Made by a program: the position numbers and the translations under genes | Part shown: piece after piece, positions 10,478 to 19,102 of the stretch | Layout of the letters: each line of letters starts with the position of its first letter | Numbering within the stretch: position 1 is the first letter of the stretch | Notes under the pieces: model-generated | Seen by the model: the letters and a program-made list of their open reading frames with translations, nothing else | Told to the model about the DNA's origin: nothing | The model's database searches: none | Assembly: GCA_009667805.1 (NCBI GenBank) | Contig: CM019064.1 | Span: 112,628,328 to 112,692,327, forward strand | Reading direction: 5' to 3' | DNA length: 64,000 bases | From: Leptobrachium leishanense | Taxonomy: Eukaryota; Chordata; Amphibia; Anura; Megophryidae

Positions 10478-11378
10478 CAGGGTTATCCAAAGAGATTCGA
10501 AAAGTCACCGCACGTTCGGTGACTTTTCGTTCTCTTCAATTCGGTTCCTTTTGCCGATTGCATTTCGGTGACCCTGCGGTGTATTCAGCAAACACCACAG
10601 GGTCCCCGAATTGCAGGGAAAAGCTGCCGCAAACCTGACGAAAACTCACCGAATGCACGCTGAAAACAAGCAAAAACATCTGGATTAACCTTTGAAAAAG
10701 ACGAACAGGAGCCGAACATGAGCCGAATCACACAGAGCCGAAGCAGCTGTGACGTAGAGGAGGCAGTGAATAAATTAGAAAAACCATTTGTATGAATCTG
10801 GGAAAATGAAACGCTGTTTGCAAAGAAACTACTGAGCGAAAATGTCTGAAATTTTCACAGGAGGTCCAGGGAATGATAATAAAGAGGGCTGTTACAAAAA
10901 AAATAAGTAAACTGAAAAAAAAAAAAAAAAAAAAATCGGACTTTTAATAAAAATAAAAAAAATCAGAAAAATGCTTAAAGTATCCTAAAAAATCTATAAA
11001 TAAAGAGACTTTTTGCTGCAGAATTTTATAATGAACGGTTTATTAGATATTGAATTAAAACGGGAATATTTTTAACATTGAAGTCTATGGGATTCTCCTG
11101 AATAAATTTGCCGAATTAAACCACCGAATGGCAGGGCATTAGGGGAACCTTTCACTGCTGGTTTGTGTTCTCTGAATAGCCGAAGCAGTGCTTTTTCATG
11201 GGGATTTCACTGCCCTCGAACAGGGACCGAACAGGCACCGTATGTGCAGGCAATTCGCCAGGATTTGGCGAATTGCCTGCTCTCTGGATAGCCGAATGGC
11301 CAGGAAAGGTAACCGAACGCTGATTTTCAGCGTTCGGTTACCTTTCTCAAGCAATTCGGATCTCTTTGGATAACCCTG
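10478..11378 (-). mobile_element. Family B non-autonomous element, copy 4 (reverse), TSD TAA/TAT
   Basis: A 901-bp copy in inverse orientation relative to copies 2 and 3, with CAGGGTTATCC ends and flanks TAA (10475-10477) and TAT (11379-11381), a one-base mismatch. The hairpin with GGTAACCGAACGCTG is now on the right. Non-coding; the frames extending into it from the LINE are read-through. Confidence 0.88.
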
Positions 11379-12198
11379 TATGTGTTTTTAGATATTCAAC
11401 AATCCTTTCCTTTAACATGGTTTCCATTAATTTCCCCACTACTGACGTAAGACTAACTGGCCTATAGTTCCCCGATTCCTCCCTACTACCCTTCTTGTAA
11501 ATGGGCACAACATTTGCTAATTTCCAGTCTTCTGGGACGAATCCCGTTAACAAGGATTGGTTAAATAAATCTGTTAACGGTTTTGCTATTACATCACTGA
11601 GCTCTTTTAATAATTTAGGGTGGATCCCATCAGGCCCCATTGACTTATTTGTCTTTACTTTAGACAGCTGCTGTAGAACCTCCTCCTCTGTAAACTCATA
11701 TGTAAATGTCTCTTTAGTGTTCTCTCCTAACTGAGGTCCCTTTCCTTCCTTTTCTTCTGCAAAGACTGAACAAAAATATTCAGTGAGGCAGTCAGCGAGA
11801 CTTTTATCCTCTTCTACATACCTTCCTTCCTTTGTTTTTAATCTAACTAATCCTTGTTTTACTTTTCTTTTCTTGTTTATGTATCTAAAAAATGTTTTAT
11901 CCCCCTTTTTTACTGACTGAGCTATTTTCTCTTCTGCGTGTGCTTTGGAAGCTCTTATAAATTGCTTTGCCTCTTTCTGCCTAATTTTATAGGTTTGCCT
12001 ATCTTCTTCACTCTGAGTTTTTTTATAATTATTGAATGCTATCTTTTTGTTCTTCACTATTTTGGCCACTTCTGCAGAGTACCACAGTGGTTTCTTCCCT
12101 TTTTTGTTTTTGCTAACAAGCCGAATGCAATTTCCTGTGGCCTTCAATAATGCTTCCTTTAAATAATCCCATTTCTCCTGGACTCCCTTTAAAATGTT
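11379..12198 (-). pseudogene. CR1 LINE ORF2, pre-RT and RT fingers
   Basis: The minus-strand frame reads GKKPLWYSAEVAKIVKNKK, KKGDKTFFRYINKKRKVKQG, TNKSMGPDGIHPKLLKEL, GFVPEDWKLANVVPIYKKG, NYRPVSLTSVVGKLMETML. The SxGPDGIHP, W--A-V-PI-KKG and NYRP-SLTS blocks are RT motifs 0-2 of CR1-clade LINEs. The frame is open for about 260 codons and stops at the family B insertion. No endonuclease motif is found upstream. Confidence 0.88.
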
Positions 12199-12275
12199 GC
12201 AGTGATAGTGTCAGGTTACTAAACGTTTGACTCTATACAGAACTCCATTTAAAATAGTTGTGATCATAATGAAGA

Positions 12276-13175
12276 CTAGGGATGCACCGAAATTTCGGCC
12301 ACCGAAAATTATTGGCCGAAAATGGTGTTTTCGGTTTTGGTCGAAATGGAAATTCAGCCGAAAAAAACGGCCGAAAATTTCCATTTCCCAGGCCAAGCCG
12401 GGGGCTCACCTGAGCCTGGATGCCAGGCGAGCAAGCAGGGGGGTGTCATACTCACCTACATCGGCCTCGAGTCCTCCACCGGTTGCAGACATATTCACCT
12501 TCATCGGCCCGGAGCTCCTCCAGCGATGGCAGTCCTGCATCCAGTGTCTTCTCTCCGTTGGTCGCCAGTATGACATCACGGAAGCCTTTGACCCTGGGTC
12601 AAAGGCCTTCGTGACGTCCTACTGGCGACTGACACAGCGAGCACGGGATGCAGGATTGCCATCACTGGAGGAGCTCAGGGCCGATGTAGGTGAGTATGTG
12701 TAGGCAACATCCTCCTACTTCGGCCCTGAGCTCCAGCGGCGACCGTCCTCCGGCTGTCACAGGCTGCTCGGCCGTCCTCCAGGCTCAGGCGAGCCCTGAG
12801 CTCCAGCGGTGACCGTCCTCCGGCTGTCTCAGGCTGTTCGGCCGTCCTTCAAGGCCCAGCCGAGCCAGGGGCTTGCCTGAGCCTTTAAAATGGCCGAACA
12901 GCCTGCGACAGCCAGAGGACGGTCACCGCTGGAGCTCAGGGCCGAAGTAGGAGGATGTAGGGGACTATGTGTAGGCATCATACTCACCTACATCCTCCTA
13001 CTTCAGTCCTGAGCTCCAGCGGTGACAGTCTTCCGGCTGTCGCAGGCTGCTCGGCCATCCTCCAGACTCAGGGGACTCGACTGAGCCTGGAGAACGGCCG
13101 AGCAGCCTGCGACAGCCAGAAGACTGTCACTGCTGGAGCTCAGGACCGAAGTAGGAGGATGTAGGTGAGTATGGT
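12276..13175. mobile_element. hAT-like end plus three consecutive palindromes
   Basis: The left edge reads CTAGGGATGCACCGAAATTT followed by CGGCC/GGCCGAAAA alternations, a terminus style of some vertebrate hAT families. The matching right end is not visible. The interior holds three related long palindromes (12496-12692, 12708-12958, 12979-13173) sharing GAGCTCCAGC, TCGGCC and CACCTACATCCTCC. Both strands therefore give near-identical open frames, which are not genes. The hAT assignment rests on one end only. Confidence 0.5.
12979..13173. repeat. Near-perfect palindrome of about 195 bp
   Basis: CATACTCACCTACATCCTCC at the left is mirrored by its complement at the right end. The arms continue through GAGCTCCAGC-GTGACAGTCTTC and GCTGTCGCAGGCTGCTCGGCC to a centre near 13078. 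Its relatives at 12496-12692 and 12708-12958 are more diverged. The DNA could form a long cruciform, and the RNA a roughly 90-bp hairpin. Confidence 0.85.
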
Positions 13176-13199
13176 GCAACCAATCAGCCATGCGAACCT

Positions 13200-13597
13200 G
13201 GGCCTAGAGCAAGGGGTCCACCTGCACCTGCACCTCAAGCAAGGGGTCCACAAACCCCTTTCTGCTCACTATAAGTTTACAGGGTAATCCAGACATGGAC
13301 CCCTTGCTCGAGGTGCCTAGAGGGGTGTCAGCTATACCGTCCTGACGAGGTATAACAAGGCCAAAATGATCATCGGGGGTTGCTGCACCTCTCGTGCAGG
13401 GATGATGTCTTTGGAAATCAATACTGGCCACCCTTTCTCAGTGATTGCAGGCTCATTTGCATATGGAACCGTTGTCCCTGTAATGGCACAATTGAGTTAA
13501 AGCCTTGTGAGACCTGAGGAGGCCCAACCGTAGAACAGGCCACTAGAGCTGTTGTGCATTCTCAGGACTCTCACAAACCCCTGTTTGTGAGGGGATA
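13200..13597 (+). repeat. Hammerhead-type repeat H1, copy 1 (about 1.1 units)
   Basis: This repeat matches the minus strand of 30446-30832. The CACAAACCCC tract at 13249 recurs at 13572, giving a unit of about 320 bp. Shared landmarks are ACAGGGTAATCCAGAC, CCTGACGAGG, GGGTTGCTGCA-CTCTCGTGCAGGGATGA, TGGCCACCCTTTCT and CCACTAG. A decayed hammerhead motif is at 13329-13385. The Tc1 element at 13598 is inserted at its right edge. Confidence 0.75.
13329..13385 (+). ncRNA. Hammerhead ribozyme-like motif, slightly decayed
   Basis: In order: stem I 3' strand CAGC-ATACCGTC, core CTGACGA, stem II GGTA/GGCC around loop TAACAA, AAAA in place of GAAA, stem III ATG/CAT around AT, then AUC and stem I 5' strand GGGGGTT-GCTG. 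Relative to the copy at 30.65 kb, stem III has changed from ACG/CGT to ATG/CAT, a compensatory C-G to T-A pair. The G to A change in GAAA and one stem II mispair suggest the copy is inactive. Confidence 0.65.
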
Positions 13598-13967
13598 CAG
13601 TATCTCACAGAAGTGCGTACACTCCTATAATTTTTGTAACTCTTTTATTATATCTTTTAATGTGACAACACTGAAGAAATAACACTTTGCTACAATGTAC
13701 AGTAGTGAGTGTACAGCTTGTATAACAGTGTAAATTTTCTGTCCCCTCAAAATAACAAAACATACACACATTAATGTCTAAACCGCTAAACAAAGGTGAG
13801 TACACCCCTAAGTGAAAATATCCAAATTGGGCCCAATTTGCCAATTTCCCTCCCCGGTGTCATGTGACTCGTTTGTGTTACAAGGTCTCAGGTGTGATTG
13901 GGGAGCAGGTGTGTTAAATTTGGCATTATCACTCTCACACTCTCATACTGGTCACTGGAAGTTCAAC

Positions 13968-14255
13968 ATGGCACCTCATGGCAAAGAAATCTGTGAGGAT
14001 CTGAAAAAAAGAATTTCTGCTCTACATAAAGATGACCTAGGAGGCTATAAGATTGCCAAGACCCTGAAACTGAGCTGCAGCAGAGTGGCCAAAATCACAC
14101 AGCGGTTTAACAGGACAGGTTCCACTCAAAACAGGCCACGCATTGGTCGACCAAAGAAGTAGAGTGCACGTGCTCAGCATCATATTCAAAGGTCGTCTTT
14201 GGAAATTAGATGTATAAGTGCTGCCAGCAATGCTGCAGAGGTTGAAGAGCTGGGG
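13968..14255 (+). pseudogene. Tc1 transposase, N-terminal fragment
   Basis: Starts MAPHGKEICEDLKKRISALH and continues GGYKIAKTLKLSCSRVAKIT, FNRTGSTQNRPRIGRPKK, then a stop at 14160. This is the paired-type helix-turn-helix DNA-binding domain and the GRP-like linker of Tc1 transposases. Past the stop, homology resumes as SARAQHHIQRS-like and SAASNAAEVEEL-like sequence until the insertion at about 14255. The DDE catalytic region is missing. A short C-terminal remnant, NPIEHLWGILKRKVE, is at 16917-16962. Confidence 0.82.
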
Positions 14256-15165
14256 TATATTATATAAACAGTTGGAGATTTTATAGGTCCTTTATGTCTA
14301 CATTTGTCCTTATACAGTATATGGAATAAATGCATGTCCTTCTGTTGGGTCTGTTTGATAGTTTTGTTGAATATATATTCATCATCAAGATACATCTGAT
14401 AGCCTACAATATTGTTTATTTATGATTCACTGACCAAGATTTATGTTTTTCTGTGCATTGCATTGACAGGGTATGTGGGTTGGTTCTATGAAGTCTACCA
14501 ACCATTTGCCCTTTTGTAAGTTGGTGCCGAGGATGTCTTGCCACGCATAATTGGATCGTCCTCACACTGTGCAATTCGGACAAATTCCCGTGAGGTTTGG
14601 GGTTTTCTTGTTGGTGCAACTCGTGGGAGATTGAGAAAGGGAAGTAACATCATTTGTGCGCGCCGGAACAGTGAGACACATGTCGCCGTAAATGGACGGA
14701 GGAAGCCGCTGCATGCATGGTGTGATCCAATATGGCGGCGGCCACACGTGGAGACAATTGGATGCTGGACCGGGCTAATTTTGTGTAATGAGGTGGACTA
14801 TATAAAGGACCTGAACTGGGGGTAAGTCATCATTATCGTTTTTTGCTCCGGAGGAAGACCCATTTGGGAAGAAATGCGTTGAGCTGTACGTTCTTGTAAC
14901 CAATTGTTCCCAGTATACTGTATGCTGTGCTGTTTTACTGACTCTGAAGAGTAAGTTAATAAATACTTATCATTATATACAATAGATGATTGGTACCGTC
15001 ATATGTTATATGCTGTTTATTTTGAGATCCTCTACCATCGGATCGGTATGGTGCCAACCACAGAGAACTACTGGTGGATGATGGGCGAATCTAATTCAAT
15101 GCTCTTGTGAGTGGCAAATTTTACTTGCCCATGTGGGATATCACCCTATATTTTTGCATTTTTTG
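14255..15165 (+). repeat. Unclassified repeat with hammerhead relic, inserted in Tc1
   Basis: About 0.9 kb separate the two Tc1 segments. Inside are a GC-rich stretch with AATATGGCGGCGGCCACACG, a TATAAAG-like sequence at about 14798, and a hammerhead-like relic at 14845-14884. No long open frame, poly(A) tail or clear TSD was found, so the mode of insertion is unknown. Confidence 0.45.
14845..14884 (+). ncRNA. Hammerhead-like relic
   Basis: GCTC, CGGAGGA (for CTGANGA), stem II CCC/GGG around ATTT, GAAA, then TGCGTT and GAGC, which pairs with the GCTC. The order and spacing of parts fit a type I hammerhead, but the core U4 has become G and stem III is broken, so it cannot be active. Confidence 0.45.
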
Positions 15166-15192
15166 TTTCAGAATATATCCCTGATTGAAATC

Positions 15193-16896
15193 CTTTTTTT
15201 TTTTTATATTCAAAATTTTTATTTTAAAGTAAGTCAGCAGTACAAGAAGTCTGTTAAAATAGACAAAAAAGTGGTCATACAGGAGCATCATACAGTATCT
15301 CAGCGAGCACTATGAGAGCCAACTAAACATGGAACAATATAGAAACATCTGCAACAAGTGTCTCAAAAGCAGGGGGGAAGCAAAGGGAAGATGGGGGGGA
15401 AATGTGGGGGAGAATATGGCAATAGGGCAAGACTGTGCTGACCCTGGCAGAGTCCTGAGTGGCCAAAGACCATGGGAGAAGGCCATGATGAGGTAAATGG
15501 CACTAGGCCTGGGCACCCGGGGAGGTAATCTACGTCCCACAAGGTATCCGGAAAGAGCCAAATTAAACAAAAATTGGGACGGGGGATGTCACAGAAGGGA
15601 AGGGGACCAAAAAAAAAAAGTGTGGGGGGGGGGGCAACAGAAAAAGCAACACATAAAGTCCTCAGCAGGCAACCGCAGGAAGGGTCCAAAAATCCACCAA
15701 AAACTCAGGCAACCGTCCTCAAAGAAAATCAAAAAGTCTCATCTGGGAGAGAAAACCAGTATAAAAACAAAATTATAGAGAGCGCACTCATATAGGGTGG
15801 AGAAGTCACCTCAGCCTGCGTCCCCAAACATGAGGGGGACCGGGCCCCCTTGTGCAACATAAGGGAGGCACAGCAGAGCACCAGTGCCCCCAATCTTGCA
15901 ATAGAAACGACGGGCTTCTCTCCACCACGTAGCCTCCACAACCGCTCCAGCCACAACGCCTTTCCAGGAGGATACTAGCCGCATAGCGGCGGACAGTCCA
16001 CGAGGCGCGGACCGCGCCGTCATCTTCTCCGCCGACCTGGAAGAAGCCACGACAACCACTTCAGCTATCTCTGGGTCATCCACCACCTCACCACCACCTG
16101 GCTCATCTCCGTCAGGCAGGTATGGGACGACCATCTCCTCGCCAATGCCGTGCAACTCTGCACCGCAGATCCCGTCAGCCGCCTCAAGTCGCCAGCCATC
16201 CGCCATCTCAGCTGTCGTTTTCGAAGGAAAAGACCGCAGGTCCTGCATCTGTGGTCGTCCGCCGTTCCCGGCACAGCTCCACGACGCAGCCGCAGTGGGC
16301 AAGCAGGCCGCAATGATACTTGAGGTGACCTCCGGCCTCCCCGTCTCTTCCAGGGTCTTAGCCTCCCGGTAGCTCCTCAGTGAGGCCATCAGCCGGCGTC
16401 ACACACCCCTCGTGACCTGGGCAGCATCGTCTTCCTCCGCCAGTATGCGTAGACCGGCATCCAGGCCCGAGACCATGGCTAATTCACCTCGTTCAGGGGC
16501 AGGTGAGCTGCCCTTCCATCTCTCTTCAGGTCTGGTTGCGGCTCCCGCAGGACAGTCAGCCGGGTTGGCCAGGAGATGGGGGCCCTCCATCTCCATAGCT
16601 CTCCGCATAATCTTGGTCTGGGGCAGAGCGGTTTGACCAGCATAGCCGTGTATGTAGGCCGCAAGATGGCCGACGGCGTTGCGTTTCAGGCATTAGGTGG
16701 CAGCCGCAATCCAGGTCTCTGGTCCAGAGAGGGGACTAAACGGGCTCCGGACTACACAGTGCCGATGGCCAGCCACACAAGAACTTGTATGTGTTGCAAA
16801 ATGCCGCATATAATCTCATCTGGAGGTCCCTTTACGGAGCAGACGAGCGAAGCTCCATCAGGACACGTCTGCTCCCCTTGGTAGCTGGCCACGCCC
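15193..16896 (-). mobile_element. Poly(A) retroposon without recognised ORF, 14-bp TSD
   Basis: On the minus strand the element ends in a poly(A) run preceded by AAAATAAAAATTTTG. It is flanked by CCCTGATTGAAATC (15179-15192) and CCCTGATTGATATC (16897-16910), a 14-bp duplication with one mismatch, as LINE machinery makes. Its 5' part is GC-rich with GGCGTGGCCAGCTACC, similar in style to the 5' end of the Tx1/L1 LINE at 59.18 kb (GGCGTGGCCTGGAGCGGG). No ORF1 or ORF2 homology is seen; the 192-codon frame at 15811-16389 lacks any recognised domain. It may be a non-autonomous LINE derivative. Confidence 0.8.
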
Positions 16897-17153
16897 CCCT
16901 GATTGATATCTAAACCCTATTGAGCACCTATGGGGCATCCTCAAACGGAAGGTGGAGGTGCGCAAGGTCTCTAACATCTACCAGCTCCACCAATTATTTT
17001 GAGGGGACAGCACATGTACACTGTTATACAAGCTGTGCACTCACTACTTTACATTGTAGCAAAGTGTAATTTCTTCAGTGTTGTCACATGAAAAGATATA
17101 ATAAAATATTTACAAACATTTGAGGGGTGTACTCACTTCTGTGAGATACTGTA

Positions 17154-18283
17154 TATTTCTTGGGGATTGGGGTAGGATCAGGGTTTGGGCCATCTTATGT
17201 ATGCAGCCTTTATTCCCTTGCTACACAGTCCCTGTGATGTTAAGTGAACCAAGGAGTAGGTACTGGCAGTGTTGACAGGGGACATTTAAGCTGCACCTTT
17301 AAGCTGCGGTATGTCACTCATTAACTCATTTGTTTTGCACTCGTGGGCTGCTTTCTCATGGAAAAGAGCAAGCCAGTGTAAACTTTGTAGTTTTCACAAG
17401 TTTATCTGTGAATCCAGAGTTGAAGAAAAAAAAAAAAGACAGTAATCACAAGTATCTGACAGGGCATCGAACAGATCTCTAAGCAATTCCATTAGCGACT
17501 TGGAATGTTTATCATACAAGATCTCCGGCTCCTCACTGTGCATATAAGCAATCATTAATACACCTGGTTTCAGGTTCTGTGATTAATTATCAACATGCGC
17601 CAGTAAGCGATATCTTGTTGTAACACACTTTGGCCTTTCTCACTATTCTAAGTAAGTGCATGCCAGTCACTCCAAATGTCAAAGTCATTGTGCCCTTTGA
17701 TTTTACTCATTGCTTTCAACGGTTCCTTCCCTGCTTTTATTTCCAGAGTGTACATGAAAGAGGTCCTATTTCGCTTTTGTTTTTACTCATTGTTTGTAAA
17801 AAAAACCCTTAAAAATGTGGCATTCAAAAGGGATTATTTAGGGAAGAAGAAAACCAAAAGGATGAATTAAGATGACCCCAACTCATTCATTAAAAATTAA
17901 ATAAATAAATCACCTTCTGTCCCACACCATAGTCACTTGATCTAGAATCTGCTGGTAGCAGTTTAGGTGCTGCAGCTGGACCAAGGACTATTAGCACAAC
18001 GCTAGGAAGTCTGTCCAGTGACTGCTAATTGACAGCCTTCTGAGCAGAATTGAGATCTCTTCTTAAAAAAAATTTAGCATGGTGACCAGGGACAGATGGA
18101 AGGAGGGGGCTAATTGAAATGACCGCAATGAGTTACGGGACACAAACAAAATCCTTAATTTAATGTAACACTTTAATAACCCCCCCCCCTTTCTTCCCCA
18201 TTAAATAATTCGGCAGATACTACTGATAGCACCTGGCCAATTATAATTTCTTTATTATTTTTATTGTAGCTATAAAACACAGT
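17154..18283. other. Gene-free stretch, nothing recognised
   Basis: AT-rich sequence with no terminal repeats or homology to other parts of the window that I could see. A splice-like open stretch at 17905-18030 (minus) was considered and set aside. Confidence 0.4.
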
Positions 18284-18923
18284 GGGCTACATTACGATTA
18301 TCGCGCTAAAACGGGGACGCAAAGGAGAAATACCTGCGCCTGCAGGTTTCTCCTTTGCGCCCCCATTTTAGCATGATATTACAATGCAGGATCTTAAAAA
18401 GATGCCTGCATTGTTATTGGGCGCTAAGCCCCGGGTTGCGCGCGGCAGCGCTAAGCGCCACCGCACGCATCCTATCCATGGAGTCCATAGAACTCCATTG
18501 AGGACTTTTACTCCCAGTCTCTCCCTGCTCCTGACGGACAGAGGAGGCGTGGATGGAAGGTGAGTATACGATTTAATTTGGGGGGGTTTTGGCTGGTGCT
18601 GACGGATTCTGCACTAGTGGAATCCGTTAGCACCAAGCCCTGGCTTTGGTTAACTTTCTGCTAATCGCAGCCAGACGGTAAATAGCGTTAGTATATTGTT
18701 ATACTGATGCTAATTAACACTTTGCGCTCCCCATGTTAAGTATAGTGAGCGCAAAGTACAGTAAGCTCGCGCAGTACAGCGCAAGATTCCAAACGGTAAT
18801 GGGTTTCTTAACCCGTTAGCGTTTGGATTGTAATATGGTGCGTCCGCGTTAGGGCCACCAGGGCTAACGTTAACGCTCACCCAGGTGAGCGCTAACGTTA
18901 GCAACAAGATTGTAATGTGACCC
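18284..18923. mobile_element. Family H MITE (GGGC-TACATTAC ends)
   Basis: Ends GGGCTACATTACGAT and ATTGTAATGTGACCC are inverted; ACAGT flanks both sides. The interior has CGCGCTAAAACGGGGACGC, ACCTGCGCCTGCAGG and, near the right, GAGCGCTAACGTTAGC. It matches 3842-5061 across the interior and shows the empty site for the TTAA MITE nested there. Non-coding. Confidence 0.78.
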
Positions 18924-18999
18924 ACAGTGAATTCCACCAACTGGAAAAAGGTAAGATCGCTCCTATTCAACTAATAGGTGAAACTATAAAAATGTATGT

Positions 19000-19102
19000 A
19001 AAAAAATTATCTAAATAATAAAAAAGGTCCTTTAAAAATAATAAAAATTTAAAAGGTCTTTTAAAATAATACAAGAAGGTCTTTTAAAATATAAAAAAAG
19101 TT
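19000..19102. repeat. Short AT-rich tandem repeat, AAGGTCNTTTAAAATAATA type
   Basis: Three or four units of about 25-30 bp (AAAGGTCCTTTAAAAATAAT, AAAAGGTCTTTTAAAATAAT, AGAAGGTCTTTTAAAATATA). Another unit, AATGGTCCTTAAAAAATATG, follows the retroposon at 20961-20980, so the retroposon landed inside the array. Confidence 0.7.

Larger units (their letters stand above)
7455..12200 (-). mobile_element. CR1-like LINE, 5'-truncated, split by three family B elements
   Basis: The four LINE segments (7455-8268, 9115-9204, 10097-10477, 11379-12200) are collinear on the minus strand and separated only by family B elements. They encode the region before the RT, most of the RT and the C-terminal domain of a CR1-clade protein. 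The AP endonuclease and ORF1 are missing, so the copy is 5'-truncated at about 12200. The 3' end (about 7455-7520) has the CR1-type repeated TTCTATGTTTC tail after a GGGCAGACTAGATGGGCCGA-like tract. LINE reading continues across each insertion, so the insertions are younger than the LINE. Confidence 0.88.
13598..17151 (+). mobile_element. Tc1-like transposon with two later insertions, TSD TA
   Basis: The ends CAGTATCTCACAGAAGTG and CACTTCTGTGAGATACTG are inverted repeats flanked by TA (13596-13597, 17152-17153). Left portion 13598 to about 14254 and right portion 16911-17151 are transposon. Between them lie an unclassified hammerhead-relic repeat (about 14255-15165), a short piece of transposon and a poly(A) retroposon (15193-16896). 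The middle of the transposase is lost. Confidence 0.85.

Noticed and set aside
12227..13191. Several 60-158-codon frames on both strands
   Set aside because: Mirror frames caused by the three palindromes; no conserved domain and strand-symmetric peptides.
14790..14810. TATAAAG box as a promoter
   Set aside because: A single TATA-like word in a repeat with no downstream gene; cannot be supported.
15811..16389. 192-codon minus-strand frame as a possible L1 ORF1
   Set aside because: No coiled coil or RRM block (such as RRRNIRVRG) is visible, and GC-rich composition gives open frames on both strands.
17905..18030. Splice-like open stretch on the minus strand (GPAAAPKLLPADSRSSDYG)
   Set aside because: No strong acceptor, no recognised family and not an NME7 segment; likely chance.
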